Source of the DNA: Mantis religiosa
Taxonomy: Eukaryota; Arthropoda; Insecta; Mantodea; Mantidae
Direction: 5' to 3'
DNA length: 64,000 bases
Assembly (NCBI GenBank): GCA_030765055.1
Contig: CM060947.1
Coordinates: forward strand, 59,794,235 to 59,858,234
Shown here: in pieces, positions 24,063 through 36,199 of the stretch
Numbering within the stretch: the first letter of the stretch is position 1
How the letters are laid out: each line of letters starts with the position of its first letter
The notes under the pieces: generated by a model
Databases searched by the model: none
What the model was told of the DNA's origin: nothing
Seen by the model: only the letters and a program-made list of their open reading frames with translations
Translations under genes and position numbers: made by a program

Positions 24063-24720
24063 CTGTCGTTTCATAATATTTAGTCTTGCCCCTTAACAAA
24101 TACTCAAATTGCACCTATTGTAAGATTTTTGGGTGTACTCTTAGTTGAAAAGCTTAATTTCAGTGCACATTTATAGGATATATGTAATAGAATAAACAAA
24201 GTATGCTTTACTCTAGATCTTCAGATTTTTATAATTTATTAAATATTTATTTTTCTCTTGGCCATTCTGTTTGAACATATAAGGTGATCCTCTGGGGTAT
24301 AATGCATGCAATATTAATAGGATTTTACTTATCCAGAAACAAATGTTGAGAATTGTTTTTAATTTAAGACAGATATTTTTAGAAATTTTGGAATTTTGAC
24401 TCTTACACCTATTTTTATTTATAAATCTGCTATATATTACGTGAATAATGCTGAACTATTCATTCTAAATAAAGATGTACATAATTATGACACTAGAATT
24501 AAAAAAGACGTACATGTAGCACAGTATAGGACATCTAAATTTATAAAGTCACCAATTTTCTCTGTAAGTAAAGAAGTAAATAATTGGCTCTAAGGACATA
24601 TTGTGTATTAAATCTTTAAGAAAGCCAAAAACCTGTTTAAAGAATTATCTTACAGAACAGTGTTTTTACTCTCTTCAAGAATTTTATAATTGTTTATATT
24701 TTTGTATATTTGACGTTGTC
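24063..24720 (+). pseudogene. Non-LTR retrotransposon RT C-terminal relic
   Basis: Plus-strand fragments read IVRFLGVLLVEKLNFSAHL (the FLGV...L.W..H thumb motif of LINE RTs) near 24147, then, after stops, IFIYKSAIYY, HNYDTRIKKDVHV and RTSKFIKSPIF at 24396-24593. The latter fits the conserved end of jockey/RTE-type ORF2 (H.YNTR....H.P..R). Multiple disruptions. Confidence 0.6.
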
Positions 24721-24986
24721 CATATGTACTTGTACAGTATCTGACAAATTACTTACAATTTTAGCAAACAGGCCCTATCTTGGTACTCCCTTTGATATAA
24801 ATATCAAAAGGGGAAGGCCTAGTAGAACTTCCATTGTGGCTGTCAGGGTACTTTTAATAACATACAGAGGTAAGCCAGCCTTTGAGCACTGTGACTGATT
24901 TTGGTTCACCTTAGGCCACCAAACAAGTGAGCCATGTATAAGTATGGGTCTCCTAATTACTTTATACAGCTAAAGAACTGGGTTTT

Positions 24987-25217
24987 GCCCGCCTCGGCAG
25001 CGTAGATGGTAGCGTGTCTGCCTCAACGTTCAAGAGGTCTCGAGTTCGAATCTCGGTCAGGACGAGTTACCTGAATAAGGCTTTTCCCGGGTTTTCCCTT
25101 ATTCTGAAAGATGAATGTCGGGTAGCTGTACGCTCTATGGACCCTGAGCTCATTTGATCCCCATTTCTCCCATTTTACTAAAGGTCTGACATGACAACAT
25201 TGAAAAATGTACATTAA
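24987..25217 (+). mobile_element. SINE1 copy
   Basis: Complete head (GCCCGCCTCGGCAGCGTAGA, B-box GAGTTCGAATCTC), TTCCCGGGTTTTCCC body and degraded tail (ACATTGAAAAATGTACATTA). It abuts a minus-strand LINE relic at its right end. Confidence 0.85.
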
Positions 25218-25219
25218 AA

Positions 25220-26545
25220 TTAAACAGTCACACATCATTCATCGACGTATTTATAAAATATCTCGGTATATTGCATAAAGCTCTGTATTATAAATAGAAG
25301 TACTACTAAGGAGCACTTACAACCTTATAAAATTTCTAAAAAGCAAGTGCGAATACTAGACGTAGCCATCGTACACTTCTCGTATTTCGTCATGCCAAGA
25401 TCCACGTGGGACATTCCACGCATCTAGTCCTTAGGAAATTCTTAAGCATTTCTATAGCATGCTTTCCAAGAAGCTCCCGGAAGCAAACATCAGGTGGCTT
25501 CAAACAAAGAGGTAGTAGTGGTCTTAAGGCTCACAGAGGAAGATCGGGATAAAGGGGAATAGAAAAATTAGAAGGTTAAAAACCTGCCGGTCAGCACATG
25601 TCAATCAAAATTACTCAAGGAAAAGCCACCAATTCTAACAAATGGAGAAGTCGTTTGGCTAAGCCTACAATGTAAAATACTGTAAGAAGGTCGAAGAGTA
25701 AACTGCGGCTGCCCGTAACGCTAAAGCGGACGAAAGCTAACACTCGCTCTACAGCATTAAAAATTATTGGTCCACAAGCTGTTCTTGAAATCGGTGCCCT
25801 TGGCGGTGTTTTTTTGTGTAATTTGCGTCCTCCAACGTTGTCATCGGACGATGAATGGAATGGGTGAAATGCTCAAATGAGCCCGGGGTCCATAGAGCTT
25901 TGAGTTACCCAACATTCGTCTTTCAGGATAAGGGAAACCCCCGGAAAAACCTTATCCAGGTAACTCACCCTGACCGAGATTCGAACTCGGGACCTCTTGA
26001 ACGTGAGGCAGACATGCTACCATCACGCTACCGAGGCGGGCTTTGGCGGTGTGTTAGCTGAGAATGTTCTTAGGTATGGACTTGGTAGGCGTGCCTACTA
26101 TTGTGCGTGCTGGTGTCTATGGCTTTGCCTGTGATCTTGGTTCCATTGTTCTTTCCGCAATTACTACCCCGTTTAAATCGCCAGAAGTGTTGAGATTTCA
26201 GGTCTAAGTACCGGCTTAGCTAGAACTGCACTATAAGTACCGGATCTAGGGACAGAAGACTGTAGAATAAGTAAGAGCTTTCAGGCTTGCACAAAAGACC
26301 ACCTCTCTCATCCGGATCTCTTGGGTCGTCCTTTGCTCTTTAAAATGGGGTCATTCTCGAGAGTACGATGAATGATTACCTCTCAATTGACACAGGTTGC
26401 AGGCGAAGTACATGCATTCAAGCTTGACTTCCCCACACTCAACGCAGGTAGCAACTCCATTACAAGAATCACACCTGTGGCCAAAGCGCTGGCATTTGTA
26501 GCACCGCAATTGTTTGTGTATATAACTGCCTCATTTCAATATCGC
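25220..26545 (-). mobile_element. LINE-I: decayed minus copy of the LINE-B/C family
   Basis: 26545-26053 on the minus strand corresponds to ORF1 around the zinc knuckles and downstream, closely parallel to 49110-48500. 25809-25560 continues it without clear motifs. 25540-25220 corresponds to the ORF2 linker ahead of RNase H and the RNase H start, resembling LINE-D at 35585-35290. The intervening RT is deleted. A SINE1 inserted into ORF1 at 25810-26042. LINE-B begins directly at its broken 5' end. Confidence 0.65.
25810..26042 (-). mobile_element. SINE1 insertion with 10-bp target duplication
   Basis: A complete reverse copy: poly-T and tail at left, tRNA-like head (ending CACGCTACCGAGGCGGG in plus) at right. 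TTGGCGGTGT occurs exactly at 25800-25809 and 26043-26052. Removing the SINE and one duplication restores the ORF1-like sequence of LINE-I. Confidence 0.93.
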
Positions 26546-26961
26546 CTCCCAGGGGCCTACTGCGGTACGTACGGGAATTGGTGATCCCGGGGTCCCGAGC
26601 CAAATCTCTCGATTGGGTGCCTCTGAATGGTGAGAGCTAATGCCAAACGCCCAAAGAAGGTCCACATCTGCGTTTGACCCTAACCTCCCTGAACACCCGC
26701 CTGACGGATAACCTGGCGCAGGTTGACGGAGTGGGAAGCGCAGGGGTGACTGGGTGGCGCGTGGGTCCCAGCTCCTGGTTATCATGTAGGACTGTGTTGG
26801 TATCCGCTGATAAAAGTCCCGGGGAGGGGCCATTGCATGAGCTGAAGCACTCCTGAAGGCGATTGGATCCCTCTGTCTTTACATTGGGAGGTGAGACCTG
26901 AGGTGAGCAAGGTCCAGGCCAAGACTCTCACCTAAGCCGGGGTGGCGCCCAGGATCTGAGC

Positions 26962-28417
26962 ATGCCATCGGAGACGTTTGCAATGGTGGAGGATAATACC
27001 GCTATGAGTTCGAACAAAAAAAATTAACACAGTTAAGAACAGCGTAAAAGAAGTAGTTGAATGTGGTCCTCGCTACTTAGTGATTAAAAGAACAGAGGAA
27101 GGTGGGAATTTTTCAACTGTTAATCCGTTTTTAACACAGAAGGGTGTCGACAATATAGCTGGAACTGTAAAGTCCTGTACTATATCCAGAAATGGCACGC
27201 TGCTGTTGGAAGCAATTTCAGCATCCCAGGCAGCAAAGTTACAGAGAGCTAGCATGTTTGTTATCCCGTAAAAGTTGAGTTGCATAGGACCCTGAATTCC
27301 TCGTGCGGTATTGCAAACACTAGTGCGTTCGACGGTATGTCCGAGGAATCCAGGAGAACTTTTAGAAACAAGGCATTTTAGCAGTATATCGTGTGCAACG
27401 GAGAGAGCGAGGGGAAATGGTCCCTACTCGTACCCTGTGCTTGACCTTTGATCAAGTAGATCTCCCACAAAGGATAAAGGCAGGATATGAAGTAATAGAG
27501 GTTAAACCATACATTCCTAACCCCCTGAGATGCTGTGTCAGCGGTTGGGTCACAATAGTGACTTCTGTAATGGTGTACCTACATGTGTCAGCTGTGGAGA
27601 CGTCATGCATGAACATGCATGTACATCACCTCCAGCATCATTAACAGTAGCGGTGAACTTCCATCTAGTTCACGAGAATGCCCCCGTTATATTGAGGAGC
27701 GAGCTATTCAGCAGATCCGGGTTGAGGAGAAGGTATCCTTCTCGGAAACTTCTTCGTATCCACAAGCCCTCTGTAACGAGTTCTATCGCTCTGGCGGCTA
27801 CCCCGTCACTAAAACAGGAAATTGGTACGCAAACATCCGATATAAACGGGGCCAACATATCAGAGAAAGACCGTCATCACCAAAGAATTTGCAATGTGCA
27901 CGTACACCTCCATCCACACCAGCTAATCGTCCGATATGACTTAACGTTGGAGGACGTAAATTACAACACACCAGCTAAGACTACTGTCAATAAGAACATC
28001 CCAGTTAGACTGCCTGTCAAACCGTCAATGATAAAGACCAGCCCGCCTATTATATACGAAGCACTAGCGAAAACATTTAAGGCCAAGTTTGACAGAACGG
28101 ACTTCTTGAAGGAAGCAACGAAAACTGCTCCCACAAAGACCAAAGGGAAAAGAAGCCCACGACCATCTGCGAGATATTCGGACTCATGATCTGGAGAGGA
28201 CTCAGACCGGCGACATTCATGTTCGTCGGTCCTAGTTTCCAATCGGTTGGAGCCTCTTGAACCAAATGTTCCTCGAGGGAAAGAGTCCTCTGTAGAGGAT
28301 ATGGAGCAGGAAGATCCTGACCATGCTGCCAGGACGGCACCGAAGAAAATGCTGTATAAACCTGGCGAAACGAGGTTTAGCTCAGCACCTAAGAAAAAGG
28401 TCATTGATCCGACCACC
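26962..28417 (+). pseudogene. LINE-B ORF1 (Gag-like, zinc-knuckle)
   Basis: Starts MPSETFAMVED at 26962, the same start as LINE-C at 36200. It then reads, with frame changes, YLVIKRTEEGGNFSTVNPF, a VYRVQRRERGE-like block, DQVDLPQRIKAGYEVIEV and CCHC-type knuckles beginning near 27530. A Ser/Lys-rich tail ends with KKVIDPTTAKS at about 28417. The family role is binding element RNA in a ribonucleoprotein. At least three frameshifts and the SINE-tail insertion at 27927 inactivate it. The first knuckle is CCVSGWVTI-like in one frame, so its Cys spacing is damaged. Confidence 0.75.
27927..27966 (+). mobile_element. 40-bp SINE1 tail insertion with 12-bp target duplication
   Basis: The insert consists only of the SINE1 3' end, from TCGTCCGATATGAC to the GGACGTAAATTACAA tail. 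CACACCAGCTAA occurs at 27915-27926 and again at 27967-27978. The head and body are missing, so this is an extreme 5' truncation. Confidence 0.93.
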
Positions 28418-28470
28418 GCTAAAAGCTACGCAATGTGCATATACATTTGACATCTTATCCCATTACTGTT

Positions 28471-31400
28471 GCCATGGCTATCCTACAAGTTTAAGAGAAC
28501 ATTGGCCAGAGTTTAAACTTTTGCTCAATAAGCATGACCCCTTGTTGGTAAGCTTACACGAGACTAAGCTACGACCACAAGGCAATTTTAAAATCAGACG
28601 TTACACACCACTAAGGTGTGATATTGAAACAGAAGAGGGCATCCCTGCTCACCGGGGCACTACCCTGCTCCTCAGGAATGATATATTTGAATATCATATA
28701 CATTTGCACTCTGACATTCAGTCTGTAGCTGTAAGGATTAAACTGCCATCAATCGAGTTTTGCATTTGCAATGTATATCCACCTCCATCTGATGACCTCT
28801 CGTTAAGTGACCTTGAAAATCTGGTTTCCCAATTGTTAACACCGTTTCTCTTAGTGGAAGACTTAAATGCCCATCACTCATTTGGGGCTCAAATCGGGCA
28901 TGTTCGAGAGGCAATCTCAATGCAAAATTCATGGAGAACAACAACTTGGTTCTCCTGAACACCGGAGAGCCACGGTTCCTTTCAGACTCATTTAACACCT
29001 ATTCCCACATTGATTTGGCAGTTTTTTCATCCCGGTTAGCAGTTTCATTACAATGGAATGTCACTCTGATTTACATTCCAGTGACCACTTTCCATGTCTT
29101 AGTCTCTTAGAAAAGATGTGTCTCCCGCACGCATACCTAGCTGGCGCTTTGATCGTGCCAACTGGAACCTTTACACCCAGTTGGTTGTTTTTATTACGAG
29201 CACTATTCCGTGAATGATTTAGTTGATCATCTCACAGAGAAAATTCTTTTCACTGCCGAACAGTCTATTCCACGTTCGGCTACCCAACCCGGTCAATTTC
29301 CTGTCTCATGGTGGACGAACGACTGCTGGAATGCTATTCGTGCTCGTAGACGTGCTCTAAGGGTATTCCAACGACACCCTACCCTAAGTAACCTAATTGA
29401 GTACAAGAAAGCGCGTGCAAACTCTAGGCAAATACTTAAGGATAGCAAAGAAACCTCATGGAACAATTTTTTATCAACTTTTAACAGACGTACACCTTCC
29501 TCTGTTGTATGGGTTAAGCTAAGGCACGTGGTCGGGAAATCGACTCACTTGCCAATCGCTGGTCTGAAAACGTACAGGAGTTATTGCTGATCCATTTGAC
29601 GTGGCTAATACCTTCGGCTGTGCTGTCGCTCAAGTGTCTAGCTCAAATAATTATGCTCCTGAGTTCTTCTCATTTAAGACTCAGGTAGAATCCCAAGGTT
29701 TAGTGTTTCGTTGCAGAAACATTGAAGATTATAACCGCCTCTTCACCTTGGCAAAGCTAGAACACGCTCTTTCATCTTCGCGACTGGCAGCACCAGGACC
29801 GGACGGAATCTACACCTGAAGGCAAGGCGTTCCTACTCGAGATTTATAACAGTGTTTGGGTTGATGACACATTTCCTGATAAGTGGTGAGAAGCAACCAT
29901 TACACCCAGCTTGAAAGCTGGAAAGGACCGTCACCTCTCTTCTAGCTACCGTCCTATTTCCCTCACCAGTTGCGTGTGCAAGGTGAGGGGTTAGTGGGCG
30001 GTTAGTATGTTGGCTGGAAACGCACAACCTACTGAGTAACATCCATTGCTGTTTTCGACGATGCCGTTCAACAGTACAGCATCTTGTGTCCATGTCGACA
30101 CAGATTATGAACGGATTTCTTAAGAACTGTCAAACCATCGGAATATTCTTTGATCTTGAAAAGGCTTGTGATACCCGTTGGCGGGCGGGGAATATACGTG
30201 CACGCCTACCACTCTTCCTTCAGGGATTCATGAGAGACCGTGTTTTCCGAATCCTTTTGTTCAGGAGAACGGTGTACCACAGGGATCGGTACTAAGTGTT
30301 AAGTTGTTAGCTATTGCGGTTAATTCTATCTCTAAATATGTTCCTGCAGGGGTCTCGTCATGCCTATTTGATTTGTAGACGACTTTGCCGTCTACTGTAC
30401 ATCTCAGCGCACACCGTTTCTAAAGCGCCGTGTGCAGACCACCTTAGACAACCTTAAGGATTGGAGTTTAAAAAACTGTTTCAGATTCTCAGCTGAGAAA
30501 ACAATCTGCGTTAATTTCTGTCGCCCTCAGAGTCGATTATTTCTAAGGCTCCGTTTAGGCTCAGATCTGCTACCTTTCGCAGATGAGACGAGGTTTCTTG
30601 AATTGATATTTGATAGAAAACTTAGTTGGTCGTCGCATATAGCACAATTAAAAGCGCGATGTGACCGATCTTAAAAATATTGCGGGTACTAAGTGGAAAA
30701 TCGTGGGAAGCGAATCGTACAGTATTATTGTGACTTCATCGCGCACTCATCCGTTGCAAATTAGATTATGGTAGTATTGTTTATGGCTCAGCACGACCAT
30801 CTGTGCTGAAGAGATTAGACATTTCATAAGTGTGGCATACGTATAGCAGTTGGAGCATTTCCAACAAGCCCTGTTATAAGCCTGTGTGCTGAATCTGCAG
30901 AACCTCCTCTGCAGTACAGGCGCAACGAGTTATTAGCAAATTATGGCTGTGGACTTAATTGCATGCCCACTCATCCAGCGTTTACGCCGTCCTCAACACC
31001 TTAATGGACGCGCGTTATTGGAACACTTCACTTAAACCAAAGCCACCTGGTTTTCGATTTCGGGAACTCCTTAGAAAGCTTGATACTGAAATGCCCAAGA
31101 TGTATCCTAAGGGGAGAGGGCATACCTTTCTTGGTTGTGCAGAACGTCCCACGTAGATCTGGGCATGACTAAGATAAATCTACCATGGCTCTGTCAAGTA
31201 CCCGCACTTTTTGTTTTGTTTAGAATTTTTATCACGTTATAAAGACCATTTTATAATTTATACTGATGGTTCCAAGAGCTCAAATAGTGTTGCTTGTGCT
31301 TGTGTGGGGAACGGAACCGAATACATTGGCATACCATACTAGCACATCCATTTATACTGCAGAGCTTTATGCCATATTTCGGGCCATTTTACACGTACGT

Positions 31401-31590
31401 CGACGAAAGATGGAGGACTGCTTAATCCTGAGCGATTCCCTCAGTGCGCTTCAAAGCCTTCGGCAGCTATACAACTACCACCCTATTGTGCAGCGTATCC
31501 AGGATGTCCTCCACGTTTTAAACGCTTCCGGCGTTAGTGTGGTGTGTGCATGGATTCTTGGTCATGTTGGCTTGCCGGGGAATGAAATGG
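28471..31590 (+). pseudogene. LINE-B ORF2 (endonuclease-RT-RNase H), multiply broken
   Basis: Begins MAIL at 28471 as in LINE-C. Endonuclease segments include ETKLRPQGNFKIRRY and VEDLNAHHSFGAQ. The RT region includes SRLAAPGPDGI near 29790, IFFDLEKACDTRW near 30145, GVPQGSVLSVKLLAIAVN near 30270, a DDFAVYCT-like box near 30375 and FSAEKTICVNF. RNase H shows FIIYTDGSKSSNS-like text near 31255, LILSDSLSALQSL and GHVGLPGNEMA. The RT active-site box is split by a frameshift and a stop. Many other stops are present. Confidence 0.8.
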
Positions 31591-31829
31591 CGGTAAGGCA
31601 CACGAAATGTTCATCTGCAGAAGACTGGGATGGGTGAGAGAAGGGTATGGTCTAACATTTGTTTGGATACTGAAATTGGCGTTCTTGCGATGACGCTATC
31701 AACTACGTTATTACCTAGGCTGAAACAGCCACAGCAAAGCACACAATGGCAATATCCGTGTATGTTGAAAGAGCCTTGAATAGTTTAGGTGGCCATCACT
31801 CTTCTAGAAACTGAATAGTATGCACTGTT

Positions 31830-32850
31830 TCAGCGATCTCTACAGGTGCCTCAAATTATTGCAGAGGCAGGAAAATTATATGCAATAATGGCCCACTTAA
31901 AGGAAGGAATGTCCACAAGTCTATATGGGAGCAGTTCTCTGGGATATAGGGCTCGAACCGGTGCTGCGAATTGTCCCAGAATTTATTATATTTTTGGGCA
32001 CGCAGCCTATGCAGATGACATAGAGCTCTTAACAACAGTCGCGAAGAGAACTGGAGCGCAAAGAGGGAAGCTCTCAGCTTCCTTCATGTAGAAAAATGAA
32101 GCTAGAATTATCTGTAACAAAACTAAATATCCGCTCCTGCGCGGTAAGTTAAGAAGAGATTCCAGGATACTTCCGGATGGTAGAATTACAAGGACGACAA
32201 ACTTAAAGAATCCTGAGTGTTACTTTCGAGGTCTCAAATTCAAACTGTACAAAGCCCATTTCACGCTGAGAGCTTTTAAAATACTGAACCAGATATGCTA
32301 AGTAGAAAATACGATGCCATACCACACCCAACAGTTAAGTTATATAAAACATCCTTTGTTCCATAGTAGGTCTGGCAGCAAGTGAATGGCCACAAGGCTT
32401 TTCCTACAGTGTGTAGCAAAGATCTTCGTAAAACTGCAAAGAAAAAATATTTATCACCCTAACAAGGTCCTTCGTAACTCCTACAAACACACTGCTTGTC
32501 ACCCTAGGACTCGTACCCCTGGACCTCGAAATACGACGGAGGGCAGCTCAGTAACACTGGAAGACGCATTAATGAGGTGTTTCCTAGCGTTGAGAAAATA
32601 CTACAAATGCGGAAATTCAGAAGCAAAAGAGGACTCGCCCATTACCTCACAGGTCACAGACCATACGCCGTACACCTGCATAGGTTTGATTTTCTGACAG
32701 TACCAACTGTAGTTGTGAGGCTCCAGAAACACTTGAGCACGCCATATGTCTGTACCCTCACCCTTAATCGGCGGTTGAACGAAATCACGATACTACAGGA
32801 AAAGCCAGTTCTGAGGAACCGAAATCTAGCTATTATGGCAGTTATGTGAC
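31830..32850 (+). pseudogene. R1-like LINE ORF2 relic
   Basis: AYADDIELLTTVAKRTGAQ at about 32007-32063 is the RT active-site box of R1/R2-type LINEs. A later segment has RGLAHYLTGHRPYAVHLHRF near 32625-32690, followed in another frame by a GAPETLEHAI-like block. This is the C-terminal TGHG.F..YLHRF...C...E..EH signature of R1-clade ORF2. The intervening thumb is unrecognisable and frames change repeatedly. It replaces the 3' end of LINE-B. Confidence 0.65.
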
Positions 32851-33114
32851 GTATTCTCAGCCAGAGCTGCCTGTAATATCATGGCAGACTGCAACAACCC
32901 TAATGATATGCAAAACATAGTTCATAAGTACTTCATAAGGTAATTCCTAAATTAGTTATATATCTAGCAAGTACCTATAGGTATCATCCTTTGCTAATTT
33001 AAATTATATAAGCAGTACGTTGTGTATACTAAATAATACATTGTCACCTAGAACACAAGTAAACTCAAATGAAAGCAGGACTAGTATAAGAATCATGCAA
33101 GAGGTGTATATATA

Positions 33115-33812
33115 TGAGGCATGTTTTTTAAGTTAGTACCGTTTTGCGATTCCACCGCCGCAGCGCTACGGTCGGCGTTCCGCGCATGCGCGCTGGTTAT
33201 CTACATCTCTTGTCTACGCACTGACGCCATTACAGTCTGATTCTTAATTGTATACGTTGGTTACTGAGTGTTTAAGATGCCTCCGACAATCTTGAGTCCC
33301 GCCGATTGTGAAGTACGGGCTGTTATACGATTTCTTAGTGCTAAAGGCGTAAAACCGATCGATATTCATCGTGAGATCTGTGAAGTTTACGGACAAAACA
33401 TTATGAGTGATGAAATGGTAAGGATATGGGTGAAAGCATTTAAAGATGGCCGCACAAATGTGCATGTTGAAGAACGGATTGGGCGTCCTTCGGTCGTTAC
33501 TGAAGATTTGGTGCAGAAAGTGGACGAAAAGGTGAGAGAAGCACTTGAAGAAACATCTGGGCGGTCGGCGTCTTCAAGAACACAACGAAGTCAAAACAGT
33601 TGTGATACAGTTGTTAACACGTCAGGCGGCAGAATTTTATGAGGAGGGTATTAAAAAGCTGGTGCCACGTTATGACATGCCTCAATATTCACGGAAATTA
33701 TGTAGAAAAGTAGATTAAGGGACAGGCTTTCATGTAAAAATAAAATTATTGCGATATCTATGCACGTCTTTTTTTAATTCCAAAACGGTACTGAGTTAAG
33801 AAACATGCCTCG
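33115..33812 (+). mobile_element. Internally deleted mariner element (698 bp)
   Basis: Terminal inverted repeats of 32 bp at 33115-33146 and 33781-33812 (reading CGAGGCATGTTTCTTAAC from the right end) differ at only a few positions. The element is flanked by TA on both sides inside TATATA tracts, the mariner target. The length is about half that of an intact mariner because most of the catalytic region is deleted. Confidence 0.95.
33277..33713 (+). pseudogene. Mariner transposase, N- and C-termini only
   Basis: Starts MPPTILSPADCEVRAVI and continues through the HTH region (KPIDIHREICEVYGQN, MVRIWVKAFKDGRTNVH, RIGRPSVVTEDLV), about 100 codons. It then jumps near 33620 to the C-terminal segment RQAAEFYEEGIKKLVPRYD. 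After a 2-base loss the normal end (LNIHGNYVEK) is out of frame and closes at 33711-33713. The whole DDD catalytic core is absent, so the copy could only be moved in trans. What remains could at most bind termini. Confidence 0.9.
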
Positions 33813-34079
33813 TATATATATACCTCTCCCTGATTAAGTACCAAAATATTTATCTAAGACTGCATAAGGACAATAAAGCAAAACAACAAGTCCGGAATGT
33901 AAAGCAGCCACCAGACTAAATGTATGAGGAGGCCGAGATCTTGCCTTTTCAGCATCTGTTTCTTTTTTCCTTTAAGTGGGGGACGTGCACCAATTTTTCC
34001 GCGTTGTGATGTAACTCTTTCCGTCCATCGTGTTGCTAGAGTGTCTTTGCCGTGGGAAGTCTCTTCAGCTGCTGCTTAC

Positions 34080-34239
<160 letters not shown>

Positions 34240-34529
34240 GCGGAAGTGGACAAAGCGGTGGGAAAGGTTTTGAAACTGTTTTCAATGGTGACATAACATA
34301 CACACATCATCCGTTTCCTAGACTCATTTTTTGGTATATCCTCTTTTTGATTCAGCATTGTCGAAATTTCAACGGCACAATACAATTTATTATTCTCTAC
34401 TGAAATAATTAACTAAGAAACGATGTAAAAACAGCTATCTCAGATCAACATGAGTACTAGGGTACGTCGCAGTGCTCTCTGTTGGCTAGCAAATGATTGT
34501 TGGAGCATTTGACTTGGCTGCTTGATGTA

Positions 34530-35585
34530 TGTTTAAGGGCGCGTAACGACGAGATCACCGTCCTTTAGAAACTAATGTTGGCAAAAGCGAGATAAAACGA
34601 ACTATAAAATATGGAACTTATAAATAAAAGTCACAAATAAAATAAACATACAATGGAAAAGCCACAGAGCGATAAAATCAATAAAAGTCATAGAAGACTA
34701 TTGTCGTCACTGTATTCTAAAATTAACATTTGAAATAAACTTAAAAACAGCTCCAACCGTTTTGTGGTCGTCCGCCAAAATCTCTGCCAAGCTGGCCGGC
34801 AAATAGAGAGACTTATGAAGATGCGCTAGGCCAAAACACTCTGGACCAAGACTTTCACCGCAAAGCGGGCAAACTGGAGCAGGGCCCCCTTCCAAAATGT
34901 TACTATGGGTAAAAAGGCAGTGACCAATGCGCAACTAATCTCACTTCCATTCGACGAGATGAACGACACAGCTGCTCAGGGAATCGGAAGTTCCTTCAAG
35001 GATCTTCTATAATTATTTCCACGGAGATCGGGCCACTCTTCCCGCCAGTAGGAAGCACAGCTCTCCGCAATACAATTCTAAAATCTTCGGAAGCGACAAA
35101 CGGTACCTTAGCTGCCTAATCCGGCATTTCATTCCCTGGCAAGCCACGTGACCAGGAACCAAGCTAACGCCGGAGCCATGTAAAACGTGATGGGCACCCT
35201 GCATACGTTGTACAATAGGATGATACCTGAAAGGCTCTGAAGGGCACTAAGGGAATCACTTAGTTGGGCACCCACATTTCGTTGATGCACATATAAAATT
35301 GCTCGGTATATCACATAGAGATCAGCGCTATAAAATAAAGTGTTATTATGGAATCCAAATGCATATGGTTTGGTTCCACAAACATAAGCAAACCCAACAC
35401 CATTGCTTTTTGATCCACCAGTATAGTTCAAAAAGACCATTATACCTGGATACGAATTCTAAAAAGCACGTGCTGATACTAGAAGCTATCGTAGACTTCT
35501 CGCATTTAGTCATGCCAAGATATACGTGGGAGATTGCAGCAACTAAGGACCGTACACTCGCAATTGGGGAACATCCTTGGCATTG
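34530..35585 (-). mobile_element. LINE-D: 3' fragment of the LINE-B/C family
   Basis: Reading down from 35585: the ORF2 linker, then RNase H (YTGGSKSNGVGFAYV with the first Asp changed to Gly, SADLYVIYRAILYVH, LSDSLSALQSL, WFLVTWLARE), and after frame changes RIGHCLFTHSNILEGGPAPVCPLCGESLG. The ORF ends near 34707. A tail with GGTGATCTCGTCGTTACGC follows to about 34530. It is 5' truncated in the linker. Confidence 0.8.
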
Positions 35586-36199
35586 CCCCTGAAAATCACA
35601 CCTCTGTGGTCCTCGTCCCGAGGGGTGGGCGACAGGAAGTACGGGACTGACTGATGAGGTGAAGTACGGCGGGGACTTGGTGAGCCCTAGGACCGCTACG
35701 GCTGCCAAAAGGGCCCATCAGTAACCCCGAAAACCGCCAGAAGAGGCTCTGTTTTACCTCCAGGGCCTACTACGGTAGGTGCGGGATTAGTGGTCCCGGA
35801 TTCCCGAGCCAGATCTCGATTGTGTTCCGCCGCGAGGTGAGAGTTGCTTCAAACGCCCAAACCATGGTCCACTTCGGTGTTTGGCCCCATTTATTTACTT
35901 CACTTTTTCGTTTTCCTCCCTGAACACACGTCTGATGGATAACATAGCGCGGGTGGCTGGAGTGGGAAACGCAAGGGGTGACTGGGTAACGTGTAATTCC
36001 TAGCCTCTTGTTACCATGTAGGACTGTGTTCGTATCCGCTGATAAAGGTCAGTCCCGTGGAGGGGCCATTGCATGAGCTGTTACACTCCTGAAGGCGATT
36101 GGGTCCTCCTGTCTTTACACTGGGAGGTGTAACCCTGCGGTGAGCAAGGTCTAGGCCAGGACTCTCACCTAAGCCGGGGTGGCGCCCAGGAATTTGAAC

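Larger units (their letters stand above)
26549..31590 (+). mobile_element. LINE-B: two-ORF I-group element, 3' truncated and decayed
   Basis: 5' leader (26549-26961, also seen at 10203 and 35758), ORF1 (26962 onward) and ORF2 (28471 onward). ORF2 breaks off inside RNase H after GHVGLPGNEMA near 31590, where sequence similarity to LINE-C stops. The 3' tail is absent. ORF1 contains a 40-bp SINE tail insertion. Confidence 0.85.
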
